Both the position numbers and the translations under genes were made by a program. This document shows, piece after piece, positions 1 through 6,146 of a stretch of 7,515 nucleotides of DNA. The notes below the pieces were generated by a model, which made no database searches, was not told the origin of the DNA, and saw nothing but the letters and a program-made list of their open reading frames with translations. Within the stretch, counting starts at the first letter, position 1. Every line of letters begins with the position of its first letter. The stretch is from UBA6136 sp044378425. GTDB lineage: Bacteria; Pseudomonadota; Gammaproteobacteria; Methylococcales; Methylococcaceae. The DNA lies in contig JBILXN010000119.1 of assembly GCA_044378425.1 (NCBI GenBank), positions 1-7,515 on the forward strand, read 5' to 3'.

Positions 1-1293
1 GACGCCGAAGGGATATTCGTAAATGCCCGGCCGGGCACAATCACCGGAAATGCTGAGGATCTTGCTCCCACGCGATTGTTCAGTCCCCAGGGCGGCGAAC
101 CAGGCGCCACCCCGCAGAGCGATGCTCGCTGCCGCCGCGAAGGTCTCGACATTGTTGACCACGGTAGGCTGGCCCAGATAACCCTGAGTCACCGGATAAG
201 GGGGCCGATTGCGGGGATGACCGCGCTTGCCTTCCAGCGACTCGATGAGGGCCGACTCCTCGCCACAGATGTAGGCACCGGCACCCAGATGAATCTCGAT
301 ATCGAAATCAAACCCTGCCTCGCCCAGGATGGCACGGCCCAGCAAACCCGCGCGACGGCGCCGCGCCAGCACCGCCAGCAACGGCTGATGAAGATGCAGG
401 TACTCGCCTCGCAGGTAGAGGAAACCCTGCCGAGCCCCCACCAGCGCGGCGCATACTGTCATGCCCTCGAACACGGCATCGGCATGGCTGTTCAGCAAAA
501 CCCTGTCCTTGAAAGTGCCAGGCTCACCTTCGTCAGCATTGCAGACGACATAGCGGCGCTGGGCGCTTCTGTCTATGGGACAGGCGGGGTCATCAGCAGG
601 GCCCTGGTAGCAAAACTGCCATTTCAACGCCGTTTTGAATCCAGCCCCGCCCCGACCCCGCAGGTCGGATCGCTCCAGTTCATCGAATGTTGCCTGACGC
701 CCACGCTGGAAAACGGCCCGCAAGGCGTCACCCGGCGCCAGCGTTTCGCTCAGGAGCAGATCACGGCGCTGGATGTTATCGTCAACCCGGAACAGCTCCG
801 CTGGCCAGTCAGCCAGTGCGGTGTGGGTGTTGACCAGTTCGGTGATACGGTCAATACGGGCGGTATCAAGACGGGCTAGGGCAAAACCGTTGACCAATCC
901 GGCAGGTCCCTGATCGCAGAGACCGGTACAGGCAGTAAACCCCAGGCTGACCAGGCCATCGTCACGGGTCTCGCCCGGCTCGACCGCCAGACGGCGGGCG
1001 GCGTAGCGCGCCAGTTCGCGACTGCCCAGCAGATGATCGGTGATGGAATCACTGAAACGCAGGTCATAGCGGCCTAGCGGTTGAGTGGAGAGAAAACTGT
1101 AGAACTCGGTGACAGCGAGCACATCGGTTAGCGGAACAGCCAGCGCATCGGCTATCACCCGCATGGCCGAAGGTGAAATGCGGCGGAAATGGTCCTGCAC
1201 ATCCCGCAGCACCTGCAGCAAGCGGGTAGGCTCGGCGCGATGACGGGCGATGATCTCGCTCAGGACTATGCTGTCGGCCGAAATTATGGGCAT
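1..1293 (-). CDS. hoxF: HoxF, diaphorase flavoprotein subunit of NAD-reducing [NiFe] hydrogenase (N-terminal part; gene runs off the left edge)
   Basis: In the soluble bidirectional hydrogenase, HoxF carries FMN and exchanges electrons between NAD(H) and the iron-sulfur chain leading to HoxYH. The 431 codons present run without a stop from ATG at 1293 to the edge. Residues about 10-165 are a NuoE-like thioredoxin-fold domain, ending in CTGLCDQGP (C122, C126). Residues about 195-431 are NuoF-like: GRGGAGF at 213-219, CNADEGEPGTFKDR at 251-264 and GAGAYICGEESALIES at 338-352 form the FMN/NADH site. The fusion of both domains in one chain and the detailed similarity to Cupriavidus-type HoxF separate it from NuoF of complex I. 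The start has AGGAG six bases upstream. The first Cys pair of the NuoE-type [2Fe-2S] site is absent (S81 and D86 lie there). The [4Fe-4S] motif expected near the C-terminus is outside the window. A NAD-linked formate dehydrogenase beta subunit is a less likely alternative. Confidence 0.9.
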   Translation of the reverse strand, partial: MPIISADSIVLSEIIARHRAEPTRLLQVLRDVQDHFRRISPSAMRVIADALAVPLTDVLAVTEFYSFLSTQPLGRYDLRFSDSITDHLLGSRELARYAARRLAVEPGETRDDGLVSLGFTACTGLCDQGPAGLVNGFALARLDTARIDRITELVNTHTALADWPAELFRVDDNIQRRDLLLSETLAPGDALRAVFQRGRQATFDELERSDLRGRGGAGFKTALKWQFCYQGPADDPACPIDRSAQRRYVVCNADEGEPGTFKDRVLLNSHADAVFEGMTVCAALVGARQGFLYLRGEYLHLHQPLLAVLARRRRAGLLGRAILGEAGFDFDIEIHLGAGAYICGEESALIESLEGKRGHPRNRPPYPVTQGYLGQPTVVNNVETFAAAASIALRGGAWFAALGTEQSRGSKILSISGDCARPGIYEYPFGV

Positions 1294-1299
1294 CGTGCT

Positions 1300-1304
1300 C
1301 TCCT
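1300..1304 (-). promoter_or_regulatory. Ribosome binding site of hoxF
   Basis: Read on the minus strand this is AGGAG, six bases from the ATG at 1293. It supports that ATG as the start of the hoxF product. Confidence 0.75.
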
Positions 1305-1310
1305 GCGGGC

Positions 1311-1326
1311 GGTATTCACTATACCA
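1311..1326 (-). promoter_or_regulatory. Possible extended -10 promoter of hoxF, overlapping an inverted repeat
   Basis: On the minus strand the sequence reads TGGTATAGT, an extended -10 element (TG, one base, TATAGT at 1323-1318). No good -35 hexamer lies at 16-18 bases; the nearest sequence is GATTCA or ATTCAA around 1340-1346. Transcription would start near 1311, giving a leader of about 18 bases that includes the ribosome binding site. The same bases form GGTAT-N5-ATACC at 1311-1325, a small perfect inverted repeat that could be an operator. No sigma-54 type GG/GC promoter, which many hydrogenase operons use, was recognised here. This is inference from sequence only. Confidence 0.35.
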
Positions 1327-1388
1327 GTCAGCCGGGCCGTTGAATCCCGGTGATCACCCCGACCCGCCATCGCGTCCCGATATTATCT

Positions 1389-1394
1389 TACAAT
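1389..1394 (+). promoter_or_regulatory. Possible -10 element of the UPF0182 gene
   Basis: TACAAT differs from the TATAAT consensus by one base and lies about 100 bases before the gene start at 1492. The bases 16-18 upstream (about 1365-1372) do not resemble TTGACA, so a promoter here would be weak or activator-dependent. TATTAT at 1381-1386 is an alternative. Apart from this and the hoxF signals, the 198-base divergent spacer 1294-1491 shows nothing recognised. Confidence 0.25.
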
Positions 1395-1491
1395 GAGGCC
1401 CACTACCGGCCTGGTCCGCCCACAGCATCACGGGCTTGGGACGTCAGCCCACCTGACGCTGCCGAACCACCGATTTCTCCGAGGATAGTTC

Positions 1492-4197
1492 ATGCAAAAC
1501 TGGAAACGACTGCTCATCATCACCACCGCCACGCTGTTGGGACTGGCGGGCTTACTGCTGGCAGTGGGAATCCTGTTTACCGATCTGGTCGTGGATTACT
1601 GGTGGCACAGCGAGATCGGCATGCGGGAATTCTTCTGGCTCAAGCTGCTGTACCGCTACATTCTGTTCGGTGCGGTGACGCTGTTCTTTTTCCTGATTTT
1701 CTTCCTTAACTTCTGGTCAGCCTCCCGCTACCTCGGGATCGACAGCGAAAGTCTGGATACCCTCGGTTACATTGAAAGTACCCGCCGGCGGCGTTTTCTG
1801 GAACTCTTCAAGAGCGGCTCGATGAAGGCCTACGTTCCGCTCTCGCTGCTCCTCGCCATCGCCATTGCCGCGCCGTTCTTCAAGGATTGGCACGCAGCGC
1901 TGCTGTTCGTATTCGGCCCCGAATCAGGCGTCAAGGACGCCGTATTCGGACAGGATGTCAGCTTTTACATGTTCGCTTACCCCGTTTTTCAGCTGATCCA
2001 GGTGGAACTGCTGATCGCCCACATCATCCTGACCCTCGCGATTTCGCTGCTGTACTGGTTGGAGCATCGCATCACTCAGGGGGAACAGGTCCGTCACTGG
2101 GCCGGCGGCGCAAAAATCCACCTGACCTTGCTGGTGCTGCTGACTACGCTGATCCTCGCCTGGGGCTTCATGCTGGAGCGTTACCAACTGTTGTATACCG
2201 ATGTCCATGAACCGCAGTTCTTCGGCCCCGGCTTCATGGAAATCAACTACTACCTGCCCATCATCTGGGTTTCGGTCGTGGCATTGATCGGCGCCGTACT
2301 GAGTGGTCTGCTGTTCATGCATCAGCGCAAGGGACTGACGGTATCGGTGGCGCTGTTTCTGTTATTCGCGGCGGCGCTCGGATTACCCCACCTGACCGCC
2401 ATACCCGATGCAATCGACCGTTTTGTGGTCAAACCCAATCCGGTGAAGACGGAATATGATTCGATGCGGGACAACATCCAGGCCACGCTGTCGGCCTACG
2501 ATCTGAATGGCATCAAGAATATCGACATCAGCCCCGGCCTGCCCGATCAGGATGTGATTGACCCGGAACTGCGCTCCCACCTCTACAATATTCCGGTTTG
2601 GGATCCGGAGTTTCTTGATGATGTCTATCAGCAAATGCAGGGCATCCGGCCCTATTACCATTTCACCGACGTCGATATTGCCCGCTATATGGTCAATGGC
2701 CGACTGGAGCAGGTTAATCTTGCAGCCCGTGAGGTGAATATCAAAAACCTGCCCGCCGCCGCCCAGAACTGGGAAAACACCCATCTGCGCTATACCCACG
2801 GCTACGGCGCGGTCGCGACGCCGGCGGCTCAGGACGGCCAGACGCCGATGAACTGGTACCTGCAAAACCTGGATATGCAATCGGTCGGCAAAGGCAAATT
2901 CAGCGTGGAGCGACCTGACATCTATTACGGTGAGGAAGACCTGCCCTATGCCATAGTGCCGAACAAACTGGACATTGTCGGCATCCCCAGCGCCGACGAG
3001 CAATCCAGCTTCAACTACACGGGCAGCGGCGGGGTGCCGATTTCATCATTGTTCCGAAAGTTGCTGTTCGCCCTGTACTACCGCGATGAGAAGGTCTTTT
3101 TCTCGGTCAACATCACCGGCGAAAGCCGTGCCCTGTTCCACCGCAACATCGTGGACCGGGTCAATGCGCTGACGCCGTTCCTGCATCTGGATCATGACCC
3201 CTATATCGTGCTGACCCCCAAGCGCATCTTCTGGGTCATTGACGCCTACACCACATCGGACTGGTACCCGGTATCCCGACGCTCCATGATGCGTTTCAAC
3301 CACGATAAGGAAGATCATCAGTTCAACTACATCCGCAATTCGGTCAAGGTGGTGGTGGATGCTTTTGATGGTCATGTCGAATATTACGTCAGCGACGCGC
3401 AGGATCCGATCATACGGGGCTACCGTAAGGCCTATCCCGGCTTGTTCCGCGATCTCAATACCCTGCCGCCGGATCTGAAAAACCACCTGCGCTATCCGAA
3501 GGACCTGTTCGTGAATCAGATGAAGATCTATGCCCGCTATCATCAGCGCGAGCCGGAACTGTTCTACGAGCAGGCTGAAACCTGGGACTTCGCCCGGGTG
3601 AATGATGCTCCGGTCAAACCCTACTATCTGACCACTGCGCTTGAGGGCTACCAGAGCGAGCACCAGAACTTTGTGCTGATCAACCCCATGACACCCGTCG
3701 GCCGCAGCAATCTGAGCGTACTCGGGGTAGCCGGTACCTTCACTACCGGCGATGGCAAGGATCCCGGCATGGGCTATGACAAGCAGATCGTCATGTATCG
3801 CTTCAGTCGGGAGAATCAGGTTGATGGCCCTGCTCAGGTCAGCGCACTGATTGATCAGGACCCCGAAATTGCGCGGCAACTCACCCTGTGGGATCAGCGT
3901 GGCTCAAGGGTACTGCGCGGCCGTATCATCGTGCTGCCGGTAGGTCGGTCTGTACTGTATGTGCAACCGGTCTACATCGTCTCGACCAGTGGTACCCGTA
4001 TCCCCGAATTGCAGCGCATCATCCTGTCGATGGGGAATGTCGTCGTGATGAATCCTTCACTGGAGGAAGGCATCCAGGAACTCGAGAAACGCCTGAAGAC
4101 CATGCGTGATCGGGCACCGGCCAGACCAGAAACTACCGGCCTGCCGCAAAATCCGACGGGTCCGCAGGGCGGTCCGTCGCTCTCCCCCATGCGCTAG
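1492..4197 (+). CDS. UPF0182 (COG1615) family large integral membrane protein
   Basis: The 901-residue product is full length for UPF0182, whose members are usually about 900-1000 residues; their molecular function is not established. Seven hydrophobic segments can be seen at about 6-29, 53-75, 113-130, 160-189, 209-226, 253-276 and 281-298. Basic loops (RRRRF at 98-102, HRITQGEQVRH at 192-202, HQRKG at 277-281) alternate with acidic ones, which puts the N-terminus inside and everything after about residue 300 in the periplasm. The segment after the last helix, FVVKPNPVKTEYD followed by NIQATLSAYDL (311-338), matches the family pattern at this junction. The last 30 residues are Pro/Gly-rich and probably disordered. 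GAGGA lies seven bases before the ATG, supporting the start. The gene stands alone: it is divergent from hoxF and followed by a strong hairpin. No frameshift or internal stop is present. Confidence 0.9.
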   Translation: MQNWKRLLIITTATLLGLAGLLLAVGILFTDLVVDYWWHSEIGMREFFWLKLLYRYILFGAVTLFFFLIFFLNFWSASRYLGIDSESLDTLGYIESTRRRRFLELFKSGSMKAYVPLSLLLAIAIAAPFFKDWHAALLFVFGPESGVKDAVFGQDVSFYMFAYPVFQLIQVELLIAHIILTLAISLLYWLEHRITQGEQVRHWAGGAKIHLTLLVLLTTLILAWGFMLERYQLLYTDVHEPQFFGPGFMEINYYLPIIWVSVVALIGAVLSGLLFMHQRKGLTVSVALFLLFAAALGLPHLTAIPDAIDRFVVKPNPVKTEYDSMRDNIQATLSAYDLNGIKNIDISPGLPDQDVIDPELRSHLYNIPVWDPEFLDDVYQQMQGIRPYYHFTDVDIARYMVNGRLEQVNLAAREVNIKNLPAAAQNWENTHLRYTHGYGAVATPAAQDGQTPMNWYLQNLDMQSVGKGKFSVERPDIYYGEEDLPYAIVPNKLDIVGIPSADEQSSFNYTGSGGVPISSLFRKLLFALYYRDEKVFFSVNITGESRALFHRNIVDRVNALTPFLHLDHDPYIVLTPKRIFWVIDAYTTSDWYPVSRRSMMRFNHDKEDHQFNYIRNSVKVVVDAFDGHVEYYVSDAQDPIIRGYRKAYPGLFRDLNTLPPDLKNHLRYPKDLFVNQMKIYARYHQREPELFYEQAETWDFARVNDAPVKPYYLTTALEGYQSEHQNFVLINPMTPVGRSNLSVLGVAGTFTTGDGKDPGMGYDKQIVMYRFSRENQVDGPAQVSALIDQDPEIARQLTLWDQRGSRVLRGRIIVLPVGRSVLYVQPVYIVSTSGTRIPELQRIILSMGNVVVMNPSLEEGIQELEKRLKTMRDRAPARPETTGLPQNPTGPQGGPSLSPMR

Positions 4198-4209
4198 CAG
4201 GCCACCCCT

Positions 4210-4248
4210 GGCGGTGGGCTTCGGACGCAGACTCTGAAGCCCACCGCC
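4210..4248 (+). terminator. Long hairpin after the UPF0182 gene, probable terminator or transcript-end stabiliser
   Basis: Thirteen bases at 4210-4222 are perfectly complementary to 4236-4248. The stem extends inward through a G-T, a G-C and an A-T pair, giving about 16 pairs and a seven-base loop at 4226-4232. It begins 13 bases after the stop codon. The bases that follow (GTTCCCG) are not a clear T run. It may end transcription inefficiently or protect the 3' end of the messenger. Confidence 0.6.
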
Positions 4249-4464
4249 GTTCCCGTCATGACCTTGCGCCCGCATCGCCTGACCCGGCTCGTCGGTTACC
4301 CCGCCCCCCTGACATCGCAACAACACGCCCACCCCTGCCGTTCAGGTCGGATTCAGCTAACGGCTGTAGGCTAGGTATCGGAGACTGGATCGGCTGAGCG
4401 CTTTTTGTGATGGGCCGCCTGCACCGTCTCCCCCCCCCACAGCCTTTGGCAACGAGGACAGCGG
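4249..4464. other. Non-coding spacer between the UPF0182 gene and the first small gene
   Basis: I see no convincing gene here. It contains pyrimidine-rich runs (C-rich at 4300-4310 and nine consecutive C near 4430-4438) and a GCCGTT-N16-AACGGC inverted repeat at 4337-4364 that could be an operator. No promoter with both hexamers was found; a weak -10-like TAGGTAT lies at 4372-4378. Confidence 0.4.
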
Positions 4465-4683
4465 ATGAAAATTACAGACAAAACACTCATCTGGGATATC
4501 TACCCCTTTATCGGGCCTCATGGCTCCGATTCGGTGGCGGCGGCGTTTCTGACCTCTTTGAGGAACAGAGGGTATACCAATACCAAAGAAGTCGATCCCT
4601 ACGACTGGGCCATGCTGTTGAGTGCGGCGCAGAAACTCGCCACGGTAGATGACGGCAGGGACTATCACCACAGCCGCATCTGA
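4465..4683 (+). CDS. Small hypothetical protein, 72 residues
   Basis: I do not recognise a family. The ATG at 4465 is preceded by GAGGA with six bases between, a good ribosome binding site, which is the main reason for accepting the gene. The product begins MKITDKTLIWDIYPFIG and has no signal peptide or membrane segment, so it is probably cytoplasmic. The middle (about 23-35) and the stretch around 47-60 (DWAMLLSAAQKLA) look helical; the tail DDGRDYHHSRI is charged. There are no cysteines. It is followed after 60 bases by another small gene in the same direction, so the two may share a transcript. Confidence 0.65.
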   Translation: MKITDKTLIWDIYPFIGPHGSDSVAAAFLTSLRNRGYTNTKEVDPYDWAMLLSAAQKLATVDDGRDYHHSRI

Positions 4684-4709
4684 CGCAGCCCATCTCCGTC
4701 AATCTGAAC

Positions 4710-4723
4710 GGGTGGCGACACCC
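4710..4723 (+). other. Small GNRA-tetraloop hairpin between two small genes
   Basis: GGGTG (4710-4714) pairs with CACCC (4719-4723) around a GCGA loop, a GNRA-type stable tetraloop. It sits in the 60-base gap about 20 bases before the next start codon and has no T run. It could tune translation or messenger stability; a chance hairpin is also possible. Confidence 0.3.
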
Positions 4724-4743
4724 TTACCCATCCATCAGGCCAC

Positions 4744-4974
4744 ATGACCATGTCAGACAGAATCGCCATCCAAGTCCAGGATACCCGTGGCAATTGGCTT
4801 ACTATCCAGTTACTCAAGGCCCACAGTCTCCAGCAGATCACTTCAGCCCTGAACGTCGCCCGGCAGAGGCGGCCGGGTAAAACATTGCGGATATGCGATG
4901 GCAGCAGTTACCAGACCTTGCCCGCATCCGACCCGGTTCATGGCAAAGCAGCAGGTTTTGCACAGGTCGCCTGA
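4744..4974 (+). CDS. Small hypothetical protein, 76 residues
   Basis: I cannot name a family. The likely layout is a beta hairpin (RIAIQVQDTRGNWLTIQ, about 6-22), a helix (about 28-41, SLQQITSALNVARQ) and a further strand (KTLRICDG, about 46-53), with a loose C-terminus. This resembles many short strand-helix-strand proteins of unknown role in bacteria and phages. There is no signal peptide or membrane segment. Two ATG codons lie six bases apart (4744 and 4750), and neither has a strong ribosome binding site; AGG at 4737-4739 fits the second slightly better in spacing. It may be translated from the transcript of the preceding small gene. A hairpin at 5039-5070 lies 65 bases after the stop. 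Confidence 0.6.
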   Translation: MTMSDRIAIQVQDTRGNWLTIQLLKAHSLQQITSALNVARQRRPGKTLRICDGSSYQTLPASDPVHGKAAGFAQVA

Positions 4975-5030
4975 GGCAGGCGCAACCCGCGTCCCACCCG
5001 AGCCAATACGGCCAACACCGGCGGCAAGAC

Positions 5031-5074
5031 ATAAAAAACGGACAGCCCGAAACGAGGTTCAGGCTGTCCGATGC
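5031..5074. terminator. Bidirectional intrinsic terminator between converging genes
   Basis: CGGACAGCC (5039-5047) pairs with GGCTGTCCG (5062-5070); inside, a C-A mismatch and then GAA/TTC pairs leave a six-base loop at 5052-5057. On the minus strand the stem is followed by TTTTTTAT (complement of 5031-5038), a strong intrinsic terminator for the Cys-rich lipoprotein gene. On the plus strand it is followed by ATGCGTTTT, weaker but usable for the small gene ending at 4974. Confidence 0.85.
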
Positions 5075-5125
5075 GTTTTGAGTCGATCAGGGCAGACCCT
5101 TCAGGTCAGCCCCATCAGGTTCGAC

Positions 5126-5671
5126 TCAGGAGCAATGCGCCAGACAGGCGCTGGCGTCTTTATCCTTATGCTCCGCGCAATGGGCGGCGCAATCATGGGC
5201 AGGGGCTCCCGGAGTATTGGCGCAGTGCTGCGCGCAGGCCTGGTTCTTGTCGCCTGGTTGAGTCGCGCAATGCAGGGAACAATCATGCGAGGCCATAGCG
5301 CCATTCGCACAATGTTCAATACAGGCCTTGGCATCCTTGCCTTTATGCTCGGCGCAATGGGCTGCGCAGTCATGCGCAGCGGCCCCGGCGGTATTGGCGC
5401 AGTGCTCAATGCAGGCTTTGTTCTTTTTGCCCTTGGTCTTGGCGCAATGGGTGTTGCAATCATGCAGAGCGTTACCGGTCGCACTATCTTTTTCACATCG
5501 GGTGGGCTGTACCGAAGGCTGCGGCACCGCGGGTAGTTCAGCCTTGGCCATCGGCGCCGCCTCGGTTTTAACTGCCGCTTCGGGAGTCGCCACCGGCTTC
5601 TTGGCTTCACAGCCGAGCAGGGCGACCAGCATCGTCAACAGCACCATGAACGCAAGTTTTTGTGATCTCAT
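5126..5671 (-). CDS. Cys/His-rich lipoprotein with four tandem twin-Cx3C repeats
   Basis: The 181-residue product starts MRSQKLAF, has a hydrophobic segment to about residue 20, and carries a lipobox ending LLGC (C21), so it is expected to be lipid-anchored in the envelope. Residues 22-58 are an Ala/Pro/Lys linker. Residues 70-180 are four repeats of 29-30 residues, each HDC-x2-HC-x10-C-x2-HC, giving 16 cysteines in eight CxxHC motifs (C72 to C180), plus a lone C59. In a periplasmic setting each repeat could fold as a helical hairpin joined by two disulfides, as in small Tim proteins and alpha-hairpinins. Alternatively the Cys/His ligands could bind a metal such as copper, as in DUF326-type Cys-rich helical bundles. 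I do not recognise a named family. ATG 5671 is chosen because AAGGAG lies seven bases upstream and it gives a proper lipoprotein signal; a longer reading to 5947 lacks both. The gene stands alone and ends at a strong terminator. Confidence 0.85.
   Translation of the reverse strand: MRSQKLAFMVLLTMLVALLGCEAKKPVATPEAAVKTEAAPMAKAELPAVPQPSVQPTRCEKDSATGNALHDCNTHCAKTKGKKNKACIEHCANTAGAAAHDCAAHCAEHKGKDAKACIEHCANGAMASHDCSLHCATQPGDKNQACAQHCANTPGAPAHDCAAHCAEHKDKDASACLAHCS
5129..5464 (-). repeat. Four tandem coding repeats of 87-90 bases (twin Cx3C modules)
   Basis: Units on the minus strand: 5464-5375 (30 codons), 5374-5288 (29), 5287-5198 (30) and 5197-5129 (last 23 codons, shortened by the gene end). 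Units 2 and 4 share HDCAAHCAEHK, while units 1 and 3 share the end of the module, HCANT-x-GA. This indicates an ABAB order, as if a pair of modules had been duplicated. The copies differ at many third codon positions while the Cys and His codons are kept, so the duplication is not recent. Confidence 0.85.
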
Positions 5672-5678
5672 TGGTATT

Positions 5679-5684
5679 CTCCTT
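5679..5684 (-). promoter_or_regulatory. Ribosome binding site of the Cys-rich lipoprotein gene
   Basis: The minus strand reads AAGGAG followed by AATACCA and the ATG at 5671. This decides the start: it excludes the in-frame upstream extension, which has no comparable site. Confidence 0.75.
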
Positions 5685-5704
5685 TTATGTATTGAGGGAT
5701 GGCC

Positions 5705-5710
5705 AGTATA
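5705..5710 (-). promoter_or_regulatory. Possible -10 element of the Cys-rich lipoprotein gene
   Basis: TATACT on the minus strand is one base from TATAAT and would start transcription near 5698, giving a leader of about 27 bases with the ribosome binding site. No clear -35 hexamer is seen at the expected distance (about 5727-5733), so an activator may be needed. No known metal-sensor operator was recognised. Confidence 0.35.
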
Positions 5711-5863
5711 GGGTTTTGCACACCTAAAGTTATAGACCGCGTTGTTGAATAGACTATCCCGGAACTCTCGGGTATCACCCTCCTTGCAGCCAGACCCTAG
5801 CTTTTGAGCCCTCCCCGGCTTACCGATACGGGGTAACAGCTGCACTCTCATGGCGAACCACTC

Positions 5864-5869
5864 TACAAT
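5864..5869 (+). promoter_or_regulatory. Possible -10 element of the small membrane-protein unit
   Basis: TACAAT lies about 95 bases before the start at 5962; the context, CT-CTACAATGGG, resembles the TACAAT before the UPF0182 gene. The -35 region (TGCACT at 5841-5846) is poor. The rest of the 290-base spacer 5672-5961 holds only short palindromes (for example GTGC-N3-GCAC at 5925-5935) and no gene I can support. Confidence 0.25.
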
Positions 5870-5961
5870 GGGACCTGCCGGCCCACCCTTTGCCTGATTC
5901 GGAAACCTCCTCCCCCGTTCTGGCGTGCCGGGCACCCAACTCTTCATATGAGGTAGCGACT

Positions 5962-6138
5962 ATGTTCAATTACGTGGCCTTGATTCTCGTCTGCACGCTG
6001 GGCATGCGAATGCTGGATGATGACCGCAATCATGTATCGATTGAGGAATGGGCGATCTATGCCGTGACACTGTTTGCCGCCTGGAAGCTGGTTGAAAGCC
6101 TGATTCAGTACATCCGCGATCATGAAGGCGGAATATAG
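5962..6138 (+). CDS. Small two-helix membrane protein, 58 residues
   Basis: I do not recognise a family. The product MFNYVALILVCTLGMRML... has a hydrophobic segment at about 3-17 and a second at about 30-48 (WAIYAVTLFAAWKLVESLI), separated by an acidic stretch DDDRNHVSIEE. It is therefore probably a small inner-membrane hairpin protein, with the C-terminal HEGGI in the cytoplasm or periplasm. The ATG at 5962 is preferred over one 72 bases upstream because GAGG lies eight bases before it and the added 24 residues would be non-hydrophobic and start without a ribosome binding site. Eight bases separate it from the next gene, so the two are almost certainly co-transcribed. Confidence 0.7.
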   Translation: MFNYVALILVCTLGMRMLDDDRNHVSIEEWAIYAVTLFAAWKLVESLIQYIRDHEGGI

Positions 6139-6146
6139 GCCCAACC

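Noticed and set aside
76..879. Long plus-strand open frame opposite hoxF
   Set aside because: It lies wholly antisense to the well-supported hoxF frame, has no ribosome binding site and gives a low-complexity Arg/Gln-rich product without a recognised domain.
1..1293. NuoE/NuoF of respiratory complex I
   Set aside because: NuoE and NuoF are normally separate genes; here both domains are fused and the sequence follows HoxF of soluble hydrogenases, with the NuoE-type ligand set incomplete.
2383..3879. Two minus-strand open frames (2383-3003 and 3046-3879) inside the UPF0182 gene
   Set aside because: They are antisense shadows of a strongly conserved coding frame; their products show no domain or signal and have no start signals.
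4407..4652. Overlapping plus-strand frame starting at 4407
   Set aside because: It overlaps the 4465 gene in another frame, has no ribosome binding site and gives an Arg-rich product; the 4465 frame has GAGGA at good spacing.
5129..5464. CRISPR array or satellite DNA
   Set aside because: The periodic 87-90 base units have no constant repeat plus unique spacer structure; they are fully explained as coding repeats.
4898..5536. Plus-strand open frame over the Cys-rich gene, giving a Gly/Ala/Met-rich repeated product
   Set aside because: The repeats are the complement of the Cys/His modules; the minus frame has a lipobox, a strong ribosome binding site and fixed Cys/His codons, and this frame also overlaps the terminator and the previous small gene.
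5672..5947. N-terminal extension of the lipoprotein to 273 residues
   Set aside because: The added 92 residues have no export signal and would place the lipobox in the middle of the protein; the ATG at 5671 has the better ribosome binding site.
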